From positions 267,655-331,654 of the IMG/VR virus record IMGVR_UViG_3300023174_000039: 64,000 nt of DNA; one strand, 5' to 3'. A program made the translations under genes and the position numbers. The notes under the pieces are model-generated. The model ran no database searches. It was not told the origin of the DNA and saw only the letters and a list, made by a program, of their open reading frames with translations. Within the stretch, counting starts at the first letter, position 1. Every line of letters begins with the position of its first letter. This stretch comes from a virus. Below, piece by piece: positions 35,362 to 43,622 of the stretch.

Positions 35362-35390
35362 ACATTATATTTTAGGAGTTCATACACAGT

Positions 35391-36290
35391 ATGTCTTTAT
35401 TGCCCAAGCCGGCCGCCAAGGTCAACTATCTCAACAACAGAGATATTTTAAAAGAGATTCACCACAGCAAAAACACTTACTGCTGGTACAGAGACAGAGA
35501 TCTAGATCATCAGTTTGATTTAATCTTACCTAGCGTGGACAAAATAAATCAACGCACTGTGGTTGAAGCACGTAAAAACCGTGCGGACCGTATCAAACGA
35601 GAAACAGGCGAAATTATTGATCAAAAGAAGATACCCAATACAGATCTAGTGTTTCGTATCACGTGTTGGGATCATATTCCCAAGGCACCTAAGAAAATTA
35701 CCAAAGCTGAAGCAAAAAAGAAAAAGCTAGAAGAAATACTGGATCTAGATGATGCGGTTGAAGATGACCCGCTAGCAGACCTAGTAGATGTGCCGGTACT
35801 GAACATGAACTATGTGCGTTTGAACTTCCCACCGTTTGAACACTATCGACTAGATGAAAATAAAAATACTTTTTTGGTTGGGCGAAGTCACTGGCAGGGC
35901 GACTTGGAAACAGGAGAGTTTTCTAGAGATCATGGCAACATGACTCGTAAACTTGCAATGATGTTTATGAAGCTGTGTGAGCGTTATGCCACACGGTCAA
36001 ACTGGCGTGGCTACACCTACAACGAAGAGATGCGTGGACAGGCTCTACTACAACTCAGCCAAATTGGTCTGCAGTTTGACGAGTCAAAATCGCAGAACCC
36101 TTTTGCTTATTACACTGCGGCCATTACCAACAGCTTTACTCGTATCCTAAATATTGAGAAGAAGAATCAAAACATACGCGATGACATTTTGGAAATGAAC
36201 GGATTGAATCCATCATGGACTAGACAGAATTCCGGCAAGGCAGGTATGGCAGCCATGTCCGGACCGGTTGTGTCTAGCTTGGATGAGTAG
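35391..36290 (+). CDS. gp55: Late-transcription sigma factor gp55, extended
   Basis: 299 residues against 185 in T4. The N-terminus KVNYLNNRDILKEI and the C-terminal block NWRGYTYNEEMRGQALLQLS, then FDESKSQNPFAYYTAAITNS match gp55 (T4: NYVNNKELL..., FSGYTQSWKQEMI..., NPHAYITQACFNAF). gp55 replaces sigma-70 on the host polymerase and recognises TATAAATA minus-10 boxes, many of which occur in this window. Between the two conserved parts lies an extra region of about 120 residues including a Lys-rich helix (KITKAEAKKKKLEE) and an acidic stretch (DLDDAVEDDPLADL). Shine-Dalgarno AGGAG is 13 nt from the ATG. First gene of the plus-strand replication/recombination block. Confidence 0.88.
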   Translation: MSLLPKPAAKVNYLNNRDILKEIHHSKNTYCWYRDRDLDHQFDLILPSVDKINQRTVVEARKNRADRIKRETGEIIDQKKIPNTDLVFRITCWDHIPKAPKKITKAEAKKKKLEEILDLDDAVEDDPLADLVDVPVLNMNYVRLNFPPFEHYRLDENKNTFLVGRSHWQGDLETGEFSRDHGNMTRKLAMMFMKLCERYATRSNWRGYTYNEEMRGQALLQLSQIGLQFDESKSQNPFAYYTAAITNSFTRILNIEKKNQNIRDDILEMNGLNPSWTRQNSGKAGMAAMSGPVVSSLDE

Positions 36291-36296
36291 TATAAT
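36268..36296 (+). promoter_or_regulatory. Possible sigma-70-like promoter for gp47 (leaderless arrangement)
   Basis: A perfect TATAAT at 36291-36296, 17 nt after a weak TTGTGT, and six bases before the gp47 ATG. No Shine-Dalgarno is present. The minus-10 box starts one base after the gp55 stop codon. Confidence 0.4.
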
Positions 36297-36302
36297 CAAT
36301 AG

Positions 36303-37319
36303 ATGAGTAATCTATTTAAAAAAGCCGCAATCTTCACAGACATCCACTTTGGTCTCAAGTCAAACAGCACATTGCACAACGAAGACTGTTTGGCTTTTGT
36401 CAAATGGGCCACTGCCAAGGCCAAGGCAGAAGGCTGTGACACTTGTCTGTTTCTAGGTGATTGGCACAACAATCGATCAAGCCTAAACATTGTCACACTA
36501 AGCTACAGTCTGCGAGCATTAGAACACATGAATGCCAACTTTGATCGTGTGTTTTTCATTCCTGGCAATCATGACTTGTATTATCGTGACAAGCGTGATA
36601 TACAAAGTGTAGAATGGGCCAAACACTTGCCAAACATTGAAATATGCAACGACTGGTTCAGTGATGGCAATGTTATCATTGCTCCTTGGTTGTGTGGCGA
36701 CGATCATAAACGTATTCCCAAACTAAAAGGTCAGTACATGTTTGGGCATTTTGAACTGCCTGGATACATGATGAATGCCATGGTAGAGATGCCAGATCAC
36801 GGAGAGATCCGCAGGGAAGACTTCAACAACTTTGATCATGTGTTCACTGGTCACTTTCACAAACGTCAGACCAAAAAGAACATTACCTACATTGGTAACT
36901 GCTTTCCGCACAACTATGCTGATGCCGGTGACGATGATCGTGGATTGACTATTTTAGAGTGGGGGCAAGATCCGGTGTATCATGCGTGGCCCGCACAACC
37001 CAAATATCGGGTGTTAGGGTTAAGCTCGGTAATTGACAATGCTGCCACACTGCTTGCTCCTGACATGCATGTTCGTGTACAATTAGACATTGAGATCTCA
37101 TACGAAGAAGCCAACTTCATTAAAGAAACATTTATCAAGCAGTATCAACTGCGAGAAATGGCATTGATTCCTAACAAGAACTCCGGGGTTGACACAGACA
37201 TGGCACCCGGAGAAGTAAAGTTTGAATCTGTTGATCAAATTGTTACAGACCAACTCACCAACATTGAATCTGAATTTTACGATCCAAAACTGTTGCTAAA
37301 GATTTATCAAAACTTATGA
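36303..37319 (+). CDS. gp47: Recombination endonuclease subunit gp47 (SbcD/Mre11-like)
   Basis: 338 residues, the same size as T4 gp47 (339). Calcineurin-like phosphoesterase motifs are in order: FTDIHFG at 11-17, GDWHNN at 52-57, GNHD in the first half, and GHFHKR further on. gp47 forms with gp46 the Mre11/Rad50-type nuclease that resects DNA ends for recombination-dependent replication. The ATG has no Shine-Dalgarno but a TATAAT lies six bases upstream. Its TGA overlaps the ATG of the next gene. Confidence 0.93.
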   Translation: MSNLFKKAAIFTDIHFGLKSNSTLHNEDCLAFVKWATAKAKAEGCDTCLFLGDWHNNRSSLNIVTLSYSLRALEHMNANFDRVFFIPGNHDLYYRDKRDIQSVEWAKHLPNIEICNDWFSDGNVIIAPWLCGDDHKRIPKLKGQYMFGHFELPGYMMNAMVEMPDHGEIRREDFNNFDHVFTGHFHKRQTKKNITYIGNCFPHNYADAGDDDRGLTILEWGQDPVYHAWPAQPKYRVLGLSSVIDNAATLLAPDMHVRVQLDIEISYEEANFIKETFIKQYQLREMALIPNKNSGVDTDMAPGEVKFESVDQIVTDQLTNIESEFYDPKLLLKIYQNL

Positions 37320-38026
37320 GATTTCAAGACACACGTTTCTGGAAAAATTACAGTGAGTACACTCGTATTACACTGAACTCGTCTATGCGATCAACCGTTG
37401 ATGCTGTAATTTACTGGCGGTTGTTAAATTATTTTAAGTTTAATAAGTTTTTAGAAATTGGGGTATATCAAGGATTAACTACTGGATTGATATTTGACAC
37501 AACACCTACTGCTCATGTGACTGCAATTGATCCAACAGATCGGTTGGCATTATTTTATAAAAATTATCCAGAATACCAATCACAGTTTACTTTTATTAAC
37601 CAACCAAGTCAAAAAGTTGAGTTAGGTGACACCATGTATGATTTTATTCTAGTCGATGGCGACCATTCCTACGAGATAGTGGTAGATGATATTTTAAAAT
37701 GTTTACCAAGGCTGGACACTAGTGGGGTGTTAGCAATTGACGATTACAAACTGCCGGGGGTTGCAAAAGCAATAGAATACCTGTATAATTTAAAAACTGA
37801 CTGGGTTCCATTTTTACGATCTGAACAAACTGAATTTTGGCATCATTGCAGGTGTGATCGTGGTGACTTTTTAGATTCCTTGTTCACTGATTCAATTAGT
37901 AAATTTATTTTTATTAGAAACACAGTTGACCAATATAACAATACCATATGCTCTGCAACCACACTAGGCATATTTACTGATCAAACTGAATACTTTGATA
38001 TGGCCTTACAGCACTATAACATATGA
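37316..38026 (+). CDS. Class I SAM-dependent methyltransferase inserted between gp47 and gp46
   Basis: 236 residues. Motif I is LEIGVYQGLTTGLI near residues 46-59, an acidic residue follows in TAIDPTD, and FILVDGDHSYE near 110-120 is the motif IV region typical of the Methyltransf_24 type. Both ends overlap the neighbours by ATGA (37316-37319 and 38023-38026), so it is fused into the translation relay of the nuclease operon. It looks more A/T-rich, with many TTA leucines and TTTTTA tracts, than gp46 and gp47, suggesting later acquisition. Substrate unknown; small molecule, sugar or protein all possible. Confidence 0.8.
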   Translation: MRFQDTRFWKNYSEYTRITLNSSMRSTVDAVIYWRLLNYFKFNKFLEIGVYQGLTTGLIFDTTPTAHVTAIDPTDRLALFYKNYPEYQSQFTFINQPSQKVELGDTMYDFILVDGDHSYEIVVDDILKCLPRLDTSGVLAIDDYKLPGVAKAIEYLYNLKTDWVPFLRSEQTEFWHHCRCDRGDFLDSLFTDSISKFIFIRNTVDQYNNTICSATTLGIFTDQTEYFDMALQHYNI

Positions 38027-40104
38027 TCCAAATTAAAAACTTGACTGTTAAAAACTTCATGAGTGTGGGCAATGCCACACAAGGTATTGACTTTGACCGT
38101 AACGACCTTACACTTGTGCTGGGCGAAAACTTGGATCTAGGCGGTGACGGATCACGCAATGGCACAGGCAAGACCACTATCATTAATGCGTTGAGTTATG
38201 CTTTGTATGGACAAGCACTATCAAACATTCGCAAAGATAATCTTGTGAACAAAACCAACGGCAAGAATATGTTGGTTAGTCTAGACTTTGTTGTGAACGG
38301 GCAAGAATACAAGATCGAACGTGGGCGCAAACCCAATGTGTTGCGGTTTTATGTCAACAATCAAGCGCAGGTATCTACAGACGAAGCGCAAGGCGATAGT
38401 CGAGAAACACAAGATGCAATTGAACGGATTATGAATATGAGTCATGACATGTTCAAACATGTGCTGGCGCTAAACACTTACACCGAACCGTTCTTGAGTT
38501 TAAAAGCCAATGACCAGCGCAACATAATCGAGCAGTTGTTGGGTATCACTTTGCTGAGTGAACGTGCAGATGCCATCAAAGAACTTAATCGACAGACCAA
38601 AGATGGCATCAGTCAAGAAGAATTTCGTATTCGTGCTGTGCAAGAAGCCAACAAACGCATCGAAGAACAGATTGAAAGTTTGAAACGCAGACAAGTACTC
38701 TGGCAGAAGAAGTACGATAGTGATGTAGCATATCTCGTGGCACAATATGATGATCTAGACAAGATTGATATTGAAGTAGAATTACTAGCTCACAAAGATC
38801 TGGCCTTGTGGACCACAAGAAAACAACAACAAGATGCGTATACTGCACTTGTTGGTCGCCAAACTGCTTGGAAGCAAAAACAACAAAAAGATATCAGTGA
38901 GTTGGAATCAGGTTACAACAATCTCAGTCACATTGACATTACTGCAGAACTACAAGCACATGCGGACTTGGCTGCTCACACACAACAAGCCAAGGACATT
39001 GCTGACCTTGAAAAACTCATTGCTAGATGTGTTACCGACGAGGCAAAAGAACAGAAAACAATTGATAAGCTCAAAACCGAAATTGATGAATTAAAAAATC
39101 ACAAGTGTTATGCTTGTGGGCAAGACTTTCACGACGCCAATCATGAAACAGTGCTAGCAACAAAAGAAAAGGCTCTACAAGAAGCCGCACTGCAAGCATT
39201 GAGTACCAATGGTCAGTGGATAGAAAATACAGATGCATTGGCTGCATTAGGTGTGCTAGGTACCAAACCCACCACACACTACCGTACAGAAACAGAAGCA
39301 ATTCGACATTCAAGTGAACTAGAAAATATTCAACACAAGATTGATGCCAAACGTGCAGAAACAGATCCCTATGCTGAACAACTAGCAGAACATGCCCTTG
39401 TAGAAGTCGGCACACAACCTGTTACACATTACGACACAGAGGCTCAAGCTGTTGAGCACCGCAGTCGTATGAACACATTGCTGACACAGATTGCTACCAA
39501 AGGTGAAGAGAAGGATCCTTACACAGAACAGATTGTTGAAATGCAACAACAAGCATTGCAGACTGTGAGTTACGATACACTCAACGATCTTACCAGATTG
39601 CAAGATCATCAAGACTTCTTGCTCAAACTATTGACATCAAAAGATTCATTTGTGCGCAAGAAAATTATTGATCAGAACTTGAGTTACCTGAACGCACGAC
39701 TCACACACTATCTAGATCGCATTGGATTGCCACACACTGTGAAGTTCCAGAACGATCTAAGTGTAAGCATTGAAGAACTGGGTCGTGAACTAGATTTTGA
39801 TAACTTATCACGTGGTGAACGCAATCGATTAATCTTGAGTATGTCATGGGCCTTCCGTGACGTATGGGAAAGTCTGTACTCACCAATCAACTTGTTGTTT
39901 ATTGACGAGTTAATTGACAACGGTCTAGACACACAAGGCGTAGAAAATGCCCTGGCTTTGCTGAAGAAGATGAGTCGCGAACGCCACAAGAGTATCTGGC
40001 TTGTAAGCCATAGAGACGAGCTTGCAGGGCGTGTGGAAAACATTCTCAAAGTTGTAAAAGAGAATGGCTTTACCAGCTACAACACCGACATAGAACTGGC
40101 ATAA
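38023..40104 (+). CDS. gp46: Recombination endonuclease subunit gp46 (SbcC/Rad50-like ATPase)
   Basis: 693 residues. Walker A is SRNGTGKTT with Lys50. A long coiled coil follows, interrupted near residue 361 by the zinc-hook CYAC. The ABC signature LSRGERNRL is near 596, Walker B (NLLFIDE) near 624, and an H-loop (WLVSHRDE) follows. This is the SMC-like ATPase partner of gp47. Longer than T4 gp46 (560), mainly in the coiled coil. Start overlaps the methyltransferase stop (ATGA) and the stop overlaps the next ATG (TAATG). Confidence 0.95.
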   Translation: MIQIKNLTVKNFMSVGNATQGIDFDRNDLTLVLGENLDLGGDGSRNGTGKTTIINALSYALYGQALSNIRKDNLVNKTNGKNMLVSLDFVVNGQEYKIERGRKPNVLRFYVNNQAQVSTDEAQGDSRETQDAIERIMNMSHDMFKHVLALNTYTEPFLSLKANDQRNIIEQLLGITLLSERADAIKELNRQTKDGISQEEFRIRAVQEANKRIEEQIESLKRRQVLWQKKYDSDVAYLVAQYDDLDKIDIEVELLAHKDLALWTTRKQQQDAYTALVGRQTAWKQKQQKDISELESGYNNLSHIDITAELQAHADLAAHTQQAKDIADLEKLIARCVTDEAKEQKTIDKLKTEIDELKNHKCYACGQDFHDANHETVLATKEKALQEAALQALSTNGQWIENTDALAALGVLGTKPTTHYRTETEAIRHSSELENIQHKIDAKRAETDPYAEQLAEHALVEVGTQPVTHYDTEAQAVEHRSRMNTLLTQIATKGEEKDPYTEQIVEMQQQALQTVSYDTLNDLTRLQDHQDFLLKLLTSKDSFVRKKIIDQNLSYLNARLTHYLDRIGLPHTVKFQNDLSVSIEELGRELDFDNLSRGERNRLILSMSWAFRDVWESLYSPINLLFIDELIDNGLDTQGVENALALLKKMSRERHKSIWLVSHRDELAGRVENILKVVKENGFTSYNTDIELA

Positions 40105-41114
40105 TGTTAGCTACTTGGCACTTTCACATTGAGATCTCCAGCAAGTGTACCTTGCAGTGTCCTCGTTGTGCTCGTCAAGAAGTACCCAACAGTCTTGTGA
40201 ATACAGAACTAGACCTAGAATTTTTTAAACGTAATTTTACTCCAGAGTTTATCAAAAACAATGTAGAGAAGATTACGTTTTGTGGCGACGATGGTGATCC
40301 TATATATGCACATGATCTAATTCCTGTTATAGAATATATCAAAAGCGTCAAACCTGTTGAGTTTGTGATTGTCACCAATGGATCGCATAAAAAAACTGCA
40401 TGGTGGACAGAACTAGGCCAATCTCTAGATTCCAGCGACAGTGTGCATTTTAGTGTAGACGGATATGACAATGACAGCAATAACCTGTATCGTGTCAACA
40501 GTGATTATGATAGTGTTGTTGATGGCATAAAAACTTTGCGAGCATCAAGCGATTGCAAGATTGTGTGGGCCGCTATTGCTTTCAAATTCAACGAAGAACA
40601 ATTAGACTCCATGAAAGAGTTTGCACAATCTATAGGTGTTGACCGGTTCCAGTTAACCAAGAGTACCAAATTTGGCAGTGTGTATCCTTCATATGGCATA
40701 AACGATCCATTGCAACCCAGTGTAAAATACATTAGCAGTACTCACCGATTTGAACGTGAGGCAACGGTGTTTACAGATACAGGATCCCAAGACTCTGTAT
40801 CCCAGACAAACATACAATTATTCAAACAAACAACAAGTCGCAATGGTATTACTCCATTGTGCATGATAGGCAACAAAGGACTGTACATTGATGCCCGCGG
40901 CAGGTTATTTCCCTGCTGTTGGGTAGCTAACCGATACAATCACAATTCAGACTGGCAACAACAGGCAACAAACTTTGATTTACACAACAAAACATTAATC
41001 AATGTACTTGCAGATACATTTTGGTCTACAGAATTTCAAACATTCAAGTGGCAAGAATGCCAAAGCAAGTGCAAAACTTCAGTAGTAGACGAGAAATACG
41101 CAACTTCTTGGTAA
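40104..41114 (+). CDS. Radical SAM protein with C-terminal cysteine cluster
   Basis: 336 residues. CTLQCPRC at 15-22 is the CX3CX2C radical SAM motif; CGDDGDP and FVIVTNGS follow as the GGE-like and strand motifs of the barrel. The C-terminal part has further cysteines (PLCMIG, then FPCCW, then CQSKCK), as in SPASM-type auxiliary cluster domains. This is the second radical SAM gene in the window. Translation is coupled to gp46 by a one-base overlap. SPASM enzymes usually modify peptides or proteins, but no substrate is visible nearby. Confidence 0.8.
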   Translation: MLATWHFHIEISSKCTLQCPRCARQEVPNSLVNTELDLEFFKRNFTPEFIKNNVEKITFCGDDGDPIYAHDLIPVIEYIKSVKPVEFVIVTNGSHKKTAWWTELGQSLDSSDSVHFSVDGYDNDSNNLYRVNSDYDSVVDGIKTLRASSDCKIVWAAIAFKFNEEQLDSMKEFAQSIGVDRFQLTKSTKFGSVYPSYGINDPLQPSVKYISSTHRFEREATVFTDTGSQDSVSQTNIQLFKQTTSRNGITPLCMIGNKGLYIDARGRLFPCCWVANRYNHNSDWQQQATNFDLHNKTLINVLADTFWSTEFQTFKWQECQSKCKTSVVDEKYATSW

Positions 41115-41154
41115 CGGAGATAACTATACAGCAAGGATAAATCGCATACAACAC

Positions 41155-41583
41155 ATGACATGGCTATATCAAGATACCCCAATTGAGATGTTGCCCGATG
41201 AGTGTGTTGGATTTGTTTACTTGATTACAAATAATCTCACTGGACGCAAGTACATAGGCAAAAAATTAGCAAAATTTAGCAAAACAACATACAAGACAGT
41301 TAAGCAAAAGAATGGCATCAAGAAGAAGAAAAAGATACGATCAAAGGTCGACTCAGACTGGAGAGAGTACTATGGGTCAAGCCCAGAATTAACTTCAGAC
41401 GTAATCAAACTAGGCACCGAAAACTTTACCAGAGAAATACTTTTTTATTGCAACTCTAAATCGGAATGTAGTTACATTGAAGCAAGAGAACAATTTGCAA
41501 GAAGAGTATTAGAATCACAAGATTATTACAATGGCCACATACAAGTGCGTGTGCATGGCAGTCATATTATAGGCAAATTATGA
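41155..41583 (+). CDS. GIY-YIG domain protein (Seg-like)
   Basis: 142 residues. The core VGFVYLITNNLTGRKYIGKK at about 18-37 is a GIY-YIG variant; a Lys-rich insertion (KNGIKKKKKIRSK) and WREYYGSS follow, and EAREQF supplies the conserved glutamate. Small GIY-YIG proteins of this type are annotated as Seg-like endonucleases in T4-like phages. No NUMOD or zinc finger is present, so it may be a nuclease with a non-homing role. It overlaps the next gene by ATGA. No convincing Shine-Dalgarno. Confidence 0.7.
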   Translation: MTWLYQDTPIEMLPDECVGFVYLITNNLTGRKYIGKKLAKFSKTTYKTVKQKNGIKKKKKIRSKVDSDWREYYGSSPELTSDVIKLGTENFTREILFYCNSKSECSYIEAREQFARRVLESQDYYNGHIQVRVHGSHIIGKL

Positions 41584-41849
41584 CCAAACTTGATTGGAAC
41601 CGACAACCTTGGATCAGTACAATGAACTCAGAGTACTGGACAAATCCAAAGACCGGGTTTGACAAGGCTTGGCACGAGCAACAAAAACACAAAAAAGCAC
41701 AGACAGAGAAAGAAAAGCAGTTTTTAGGCATACATGCAACACACGAGTTAGATCGCATTCAGCTAGAGTACGGTCCTCATGCAGGCAAACTTATTTGTAA
41801 AACTTGTAAAAATAAATTTCTAAAGTGGCTTCCAAAGGAAGCATTTTAA
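41580..41849 (+). CDS. Small protein with C-terminal CxxC zinc-ribbon-like motif
   Basis: 89 residues. The N-terminal half is hydrophilic and rich in Lys/Gln; the last 35 read HELDRIQLEYGPHAGKLICK then TCKNKFLKWLPKEA. This GPHxGKLxCxxC...KWLPK ending is a short module seen at the end of several phage proteins (from memory) and may be a nucleic-acid-linked half zinc ribbon. It is the last gene of the plus-strand block and precedes the folded intergenic region. Confidence 0.7.
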   Translation: MTKLDWNRQPWISTMNSEYWTNPKTGFDKAWHEQQKHKKAQTEKEKQFLGIHATHELDRIQLEYGPHAGKLICKTCKNKFLKWLPKEAF

Positions 41850-42190
41850 TCTAACACTGAAGGTTAGCGGGCCAGTTTGTAATACCGCTGTGGAAAAACC
41901 GGGGAATAACCGGACACGTAACATATTGAAGCACTCCCGTCAGTAGATCTGACTATCCTGAAAAATTGGAAGTGAGTCTGAGAGCAGAACCCTACGCTCA
42001 ACGCTTTGATATAGTATGAATGTTAGCATACGAGAACACCGGCTATAAAAACTTAAACACTAGGAACGAGGTTTAAGGTAGCAAGAGATTGCAATGTCGA
42101 CGTAGGTTGGGAAAGGTCAGAGCCCAGTAGCACACGGTGTATAAAAATACCTACTTCCAATGTCGTGGCTGTGACAACTCACATGAAGAC
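41850..42190 (+). ncRNA. Candidate structured non-coding RNA
   Basis: No open frame of note. The region holds many complementary segments that can coexist on the plus strand. A 9-bp long-range helix pairs ATTGGAAGT (41965-41973) with ACTTCCAAT (42153-42161). Inside it CCTACG (41991-41996) pairs with CGTAGG (42101-42106), enclosing hairpins GTATG/CATAC (42014/42027), CTTAAAC/GTTTAAG (42052/42071) and GCAA-GAGA-TTGC (42081-42092), the last with a GNRA loop. Upstream are CTAAC/GTTAG (41851), AGCGG/CCGCT (41866) and GTCAG/CTGAC (41939). The GNRA loop favours the plus strand. It does not match tmRNA, RNase P or a clear group I intron core; class unknown. Confidence 0.45.
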
Positions 42191-42194
42191 AAAA

Positions 42195-42219
42195 ACGGAA
42201 CCGCGCAAAACGGTTCCGT
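42195..42219 (-). terminator. Terminator of the convergent minus-strand operon (distal)
   Basis: A perfect 9-bp stem (ACGGAACCG / CGGTTCCGT) with a 7-nt loop. On the minus strand it is followed by TTTTTGTCTT; on the plus strand no T-run follows, so it mainly serves transcripts coming from 45179. Confidence 0.65.
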
Positions 42220-42267
42220 CTGACTAAAACAATCTACATGAATACTTAATCGCTTCGCTCTTGAATT

Positions 42268-42298
42268 AAAAAAACATTGACGAGCAAAGCGAGTCAAT
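42268..42298 (-). terminator. Terminator of the convergent minus-strand operon (proximal)
   Basis: On the minus strand ATTGAC and GTCAAT (6 bp) flank an 11-nt loop and are followed by G and seven T. It lies 19 nt after the stop of the nucleosidase gene. A further small hairpin (AACTTC/GAAGTT, 42301-42315) sits between. Confidence 0.6.
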
Positions 42299-42316
42299 AG
42301 AACTTCGTAGAAGTTC

Positions 42317-42859
42317 TTAAACAGTTACTCCAAGTTCAAGTAGTTTAGCAATAAAGAACTTTTCTCCATTGGATACAGATTGTTTCCAAGAGTCATGAGC
42401 TTGATCATCTGCTTGATCAGTAATGTATTTGAAGCAACGGAATTTGACCTTGTACCGTAAACATGCCTTGGCAATTGCATATGCCTCCATATCAACTACG
42501 TCTGCAGGTATGTCAAGTTTGGGATTCATCACAAAGTTATCTCCGGTACTGCATGTGAGTCCATTGGTACCTGTGCTCAGTATGATATCATCTTCAAATG
42601 GAGTTTGTCCGTCTGCACATCCCATGGCCTGACACGTGATATCTCTTTGTACAAATTGAGTACATTCATGTAGACCGGGACCAGCAGTAATACCACCTGC
42701 TGTGCCTATATTGATAATGCGATCTGGTTGATAACGTTCGATCACTTGTGCGGCAGTTAATGCCGCATTGACCTTGCCAACCCCGGTATAGAACACATTC
42801 ATCATGTGTCGTAGGTTAGGAGCCTCGCTGGGCAAGGCTATCAAGATCACAGTTTTCAT
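42317..42859 (-). CDS. MTA/SAH nucleosidase-like protein (PNP/UDP superfamily)
   Basis: 180 residues from the ATG at 42859, chosen because it overlaps the upstream TGA (ATGA); an in-frame ATG 18 nt earlier is less likely. Motifs of the nucleoside phosphorylase/nucleosidase fold are visible: TGVGKVNAA, INIGTAGG, VDMEAYAIA (ribose-binding Met-Glu) and YITDQAD (catalytic Asp region). Shorter than bacterial MTA/SAH nucleosidase (about 230). Such enzymes split adenine from S-adenosylhomocysteine, methylthioadenosine and 5'-deoxyadenosine, the by-products of methyltransferases and radical SAM enzymes, both encoded in this window. The functional link is inference. Confidence 0.75.
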   Translation of the reverse strand: MKTVILIALPSEAPNLRHMMNVFYTGVGKVNAALTAAQVIERYQPDRIINIGTAGGITAGPGLHECTQFVQRDITCQAMGCADGQTPFEDDIILSTGTNGLTCSTGDNFVMNPKLDIPADVVDMEAYAIAKACLRYKVKFRCFKYITDQADDQAHDSWKQSVSNGEKFFIAKLLELGVTV

Positions 42860-43191
42860 ACAAAGGTATCTGGCCAATCACGGAACAATGCGTGTTGAAT
42901 TGTTCCTGACACAAATTGATTGAAACTTTTGTGTTTGACTTCTAGTTCACCTGCAAGAGGTGCAACACGTTTGAATGCCAAGTCCATTTGGCCCATGTCT
43001 TTGAACTCCATCAAGATCATCCATTCTGGCATGTTGGCAATACTTCTAAAGCCCATCTTGCATCTGGTAATGCGATAGTCTTCTAGTTTGCCTTCTGATT
43101 TCAAATGATCAAAGAAACTCTTCATGCCGTTAACCCAGTCCAAGTCTGAGATGTCGCCTTCTTTATCTGCCCAAATTGTGTAAATGTCCAT
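42856..43191 (-). CDS. Conserved small alpha/beta protein (DUF6614-like)
   Basis: 111 residues with a ferredoxin-like pattern: a first strand (MDIYTIWADKEG), a helix (WVNGMKSFFDHLKSEGK), a strand (YRITRCKMGF), then EWMILMEFKD and a helix (GQMDLAFKRVAPL). The layout recalls small dimeric alpha-beta barrel proteins, possibly DUF6614 (from memory). It overlaps the genes on both sides, by one base upstream and by ATGA downstream. Function unknown. Confidence 0.6.
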   Translation of the reverse strand: MDIYTIWADKEGDISDLDWVNGMKSFFDHLKSEGKLEDYRITRCKMGFRSIANMPEWMILMEFKDMGQMDLAFKRVAPLAGELEVKHKSFNQFVSGTIQHALFRDWPDTFV

Positions 43192-43622
43192 TATAGTGGT
43201 CCTAGTATTTCAAAACCTTCAAGGTCCTGTTTATACAGATGTGCCTGATCCAAGTACAGGTACTGGAATCCGCGCTCTCTGTAGATTGCACATTCTGTTT
43301 GTAAGCTCGTAATACCCAACCGTAGTCGGGGCTTGCGATAGTTCCAAGCAAATTGTGCGGCTAATAAATTTTTGTCGTCGTAACGTTTCATTATTGAAAA
43401 CGCTGCCAGTTCGCCGTTGTCTCGGTATCCTATTAGATCCACACCTGGTTCTGTAAATTGGCTGTCAAACAACGGCATCACACTGGCAAAGTGTTTGTAG
43501 GTACAATAGGTTCTGTATATGTCCTGTAGTTCTGCAATATTGGGCTGAGTGATATAAAACCAGTCAACTGTGGGTTTGTATGTTGTTTTTTCCAAATTGA
43601 TTCTAGCAAACTGATAGGTCAT
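43191..43622 (-). CDS. GNAT-like acyltransferase fold protein
   Basis: 143 residues. The second half shows the N-acetyltransferase layout: LIGYRDNGELAAFSIMKRYD (two strands with a turn), then an AAQFAWNYRKPRLRLGITSL segment and YRERGFQYLYLDQ, the pattern of helix and strand near the end of GNAT domains. It also recalls the C-terminal half of aminoacyl-tRNA-protein transferases. No acetyl-CoA P-loop (RxxGxG/A) is obvious, so activity is uncertain. ATGA overlap with the upstream gene. Confidence 0.5.
   Translation of the reverse strand: MTYQFARINLEKTTYKPTVDWFYITQPNIAELQDIYRTYCTYKHFASVMPLFDSQFTEPGVDLIGYRDNGELAAFSIMKRYDDKNLLAAQFAWNYRKPRLRLGITSLQTECAIYRERGFQYLYLDQAHLYKQDLEGFEILGPL

Noticed and set aside
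41850-42190. Folded region considered as tmRNA, RNase P RNA, tRNA cluster or group I intron
   Set aside because: No tag frame or T-arm, no RNase P conserved blocks, no cloverleaf and no convincing P3-P7 intron core or split exon; reported only as an unclassified RNA candidate.
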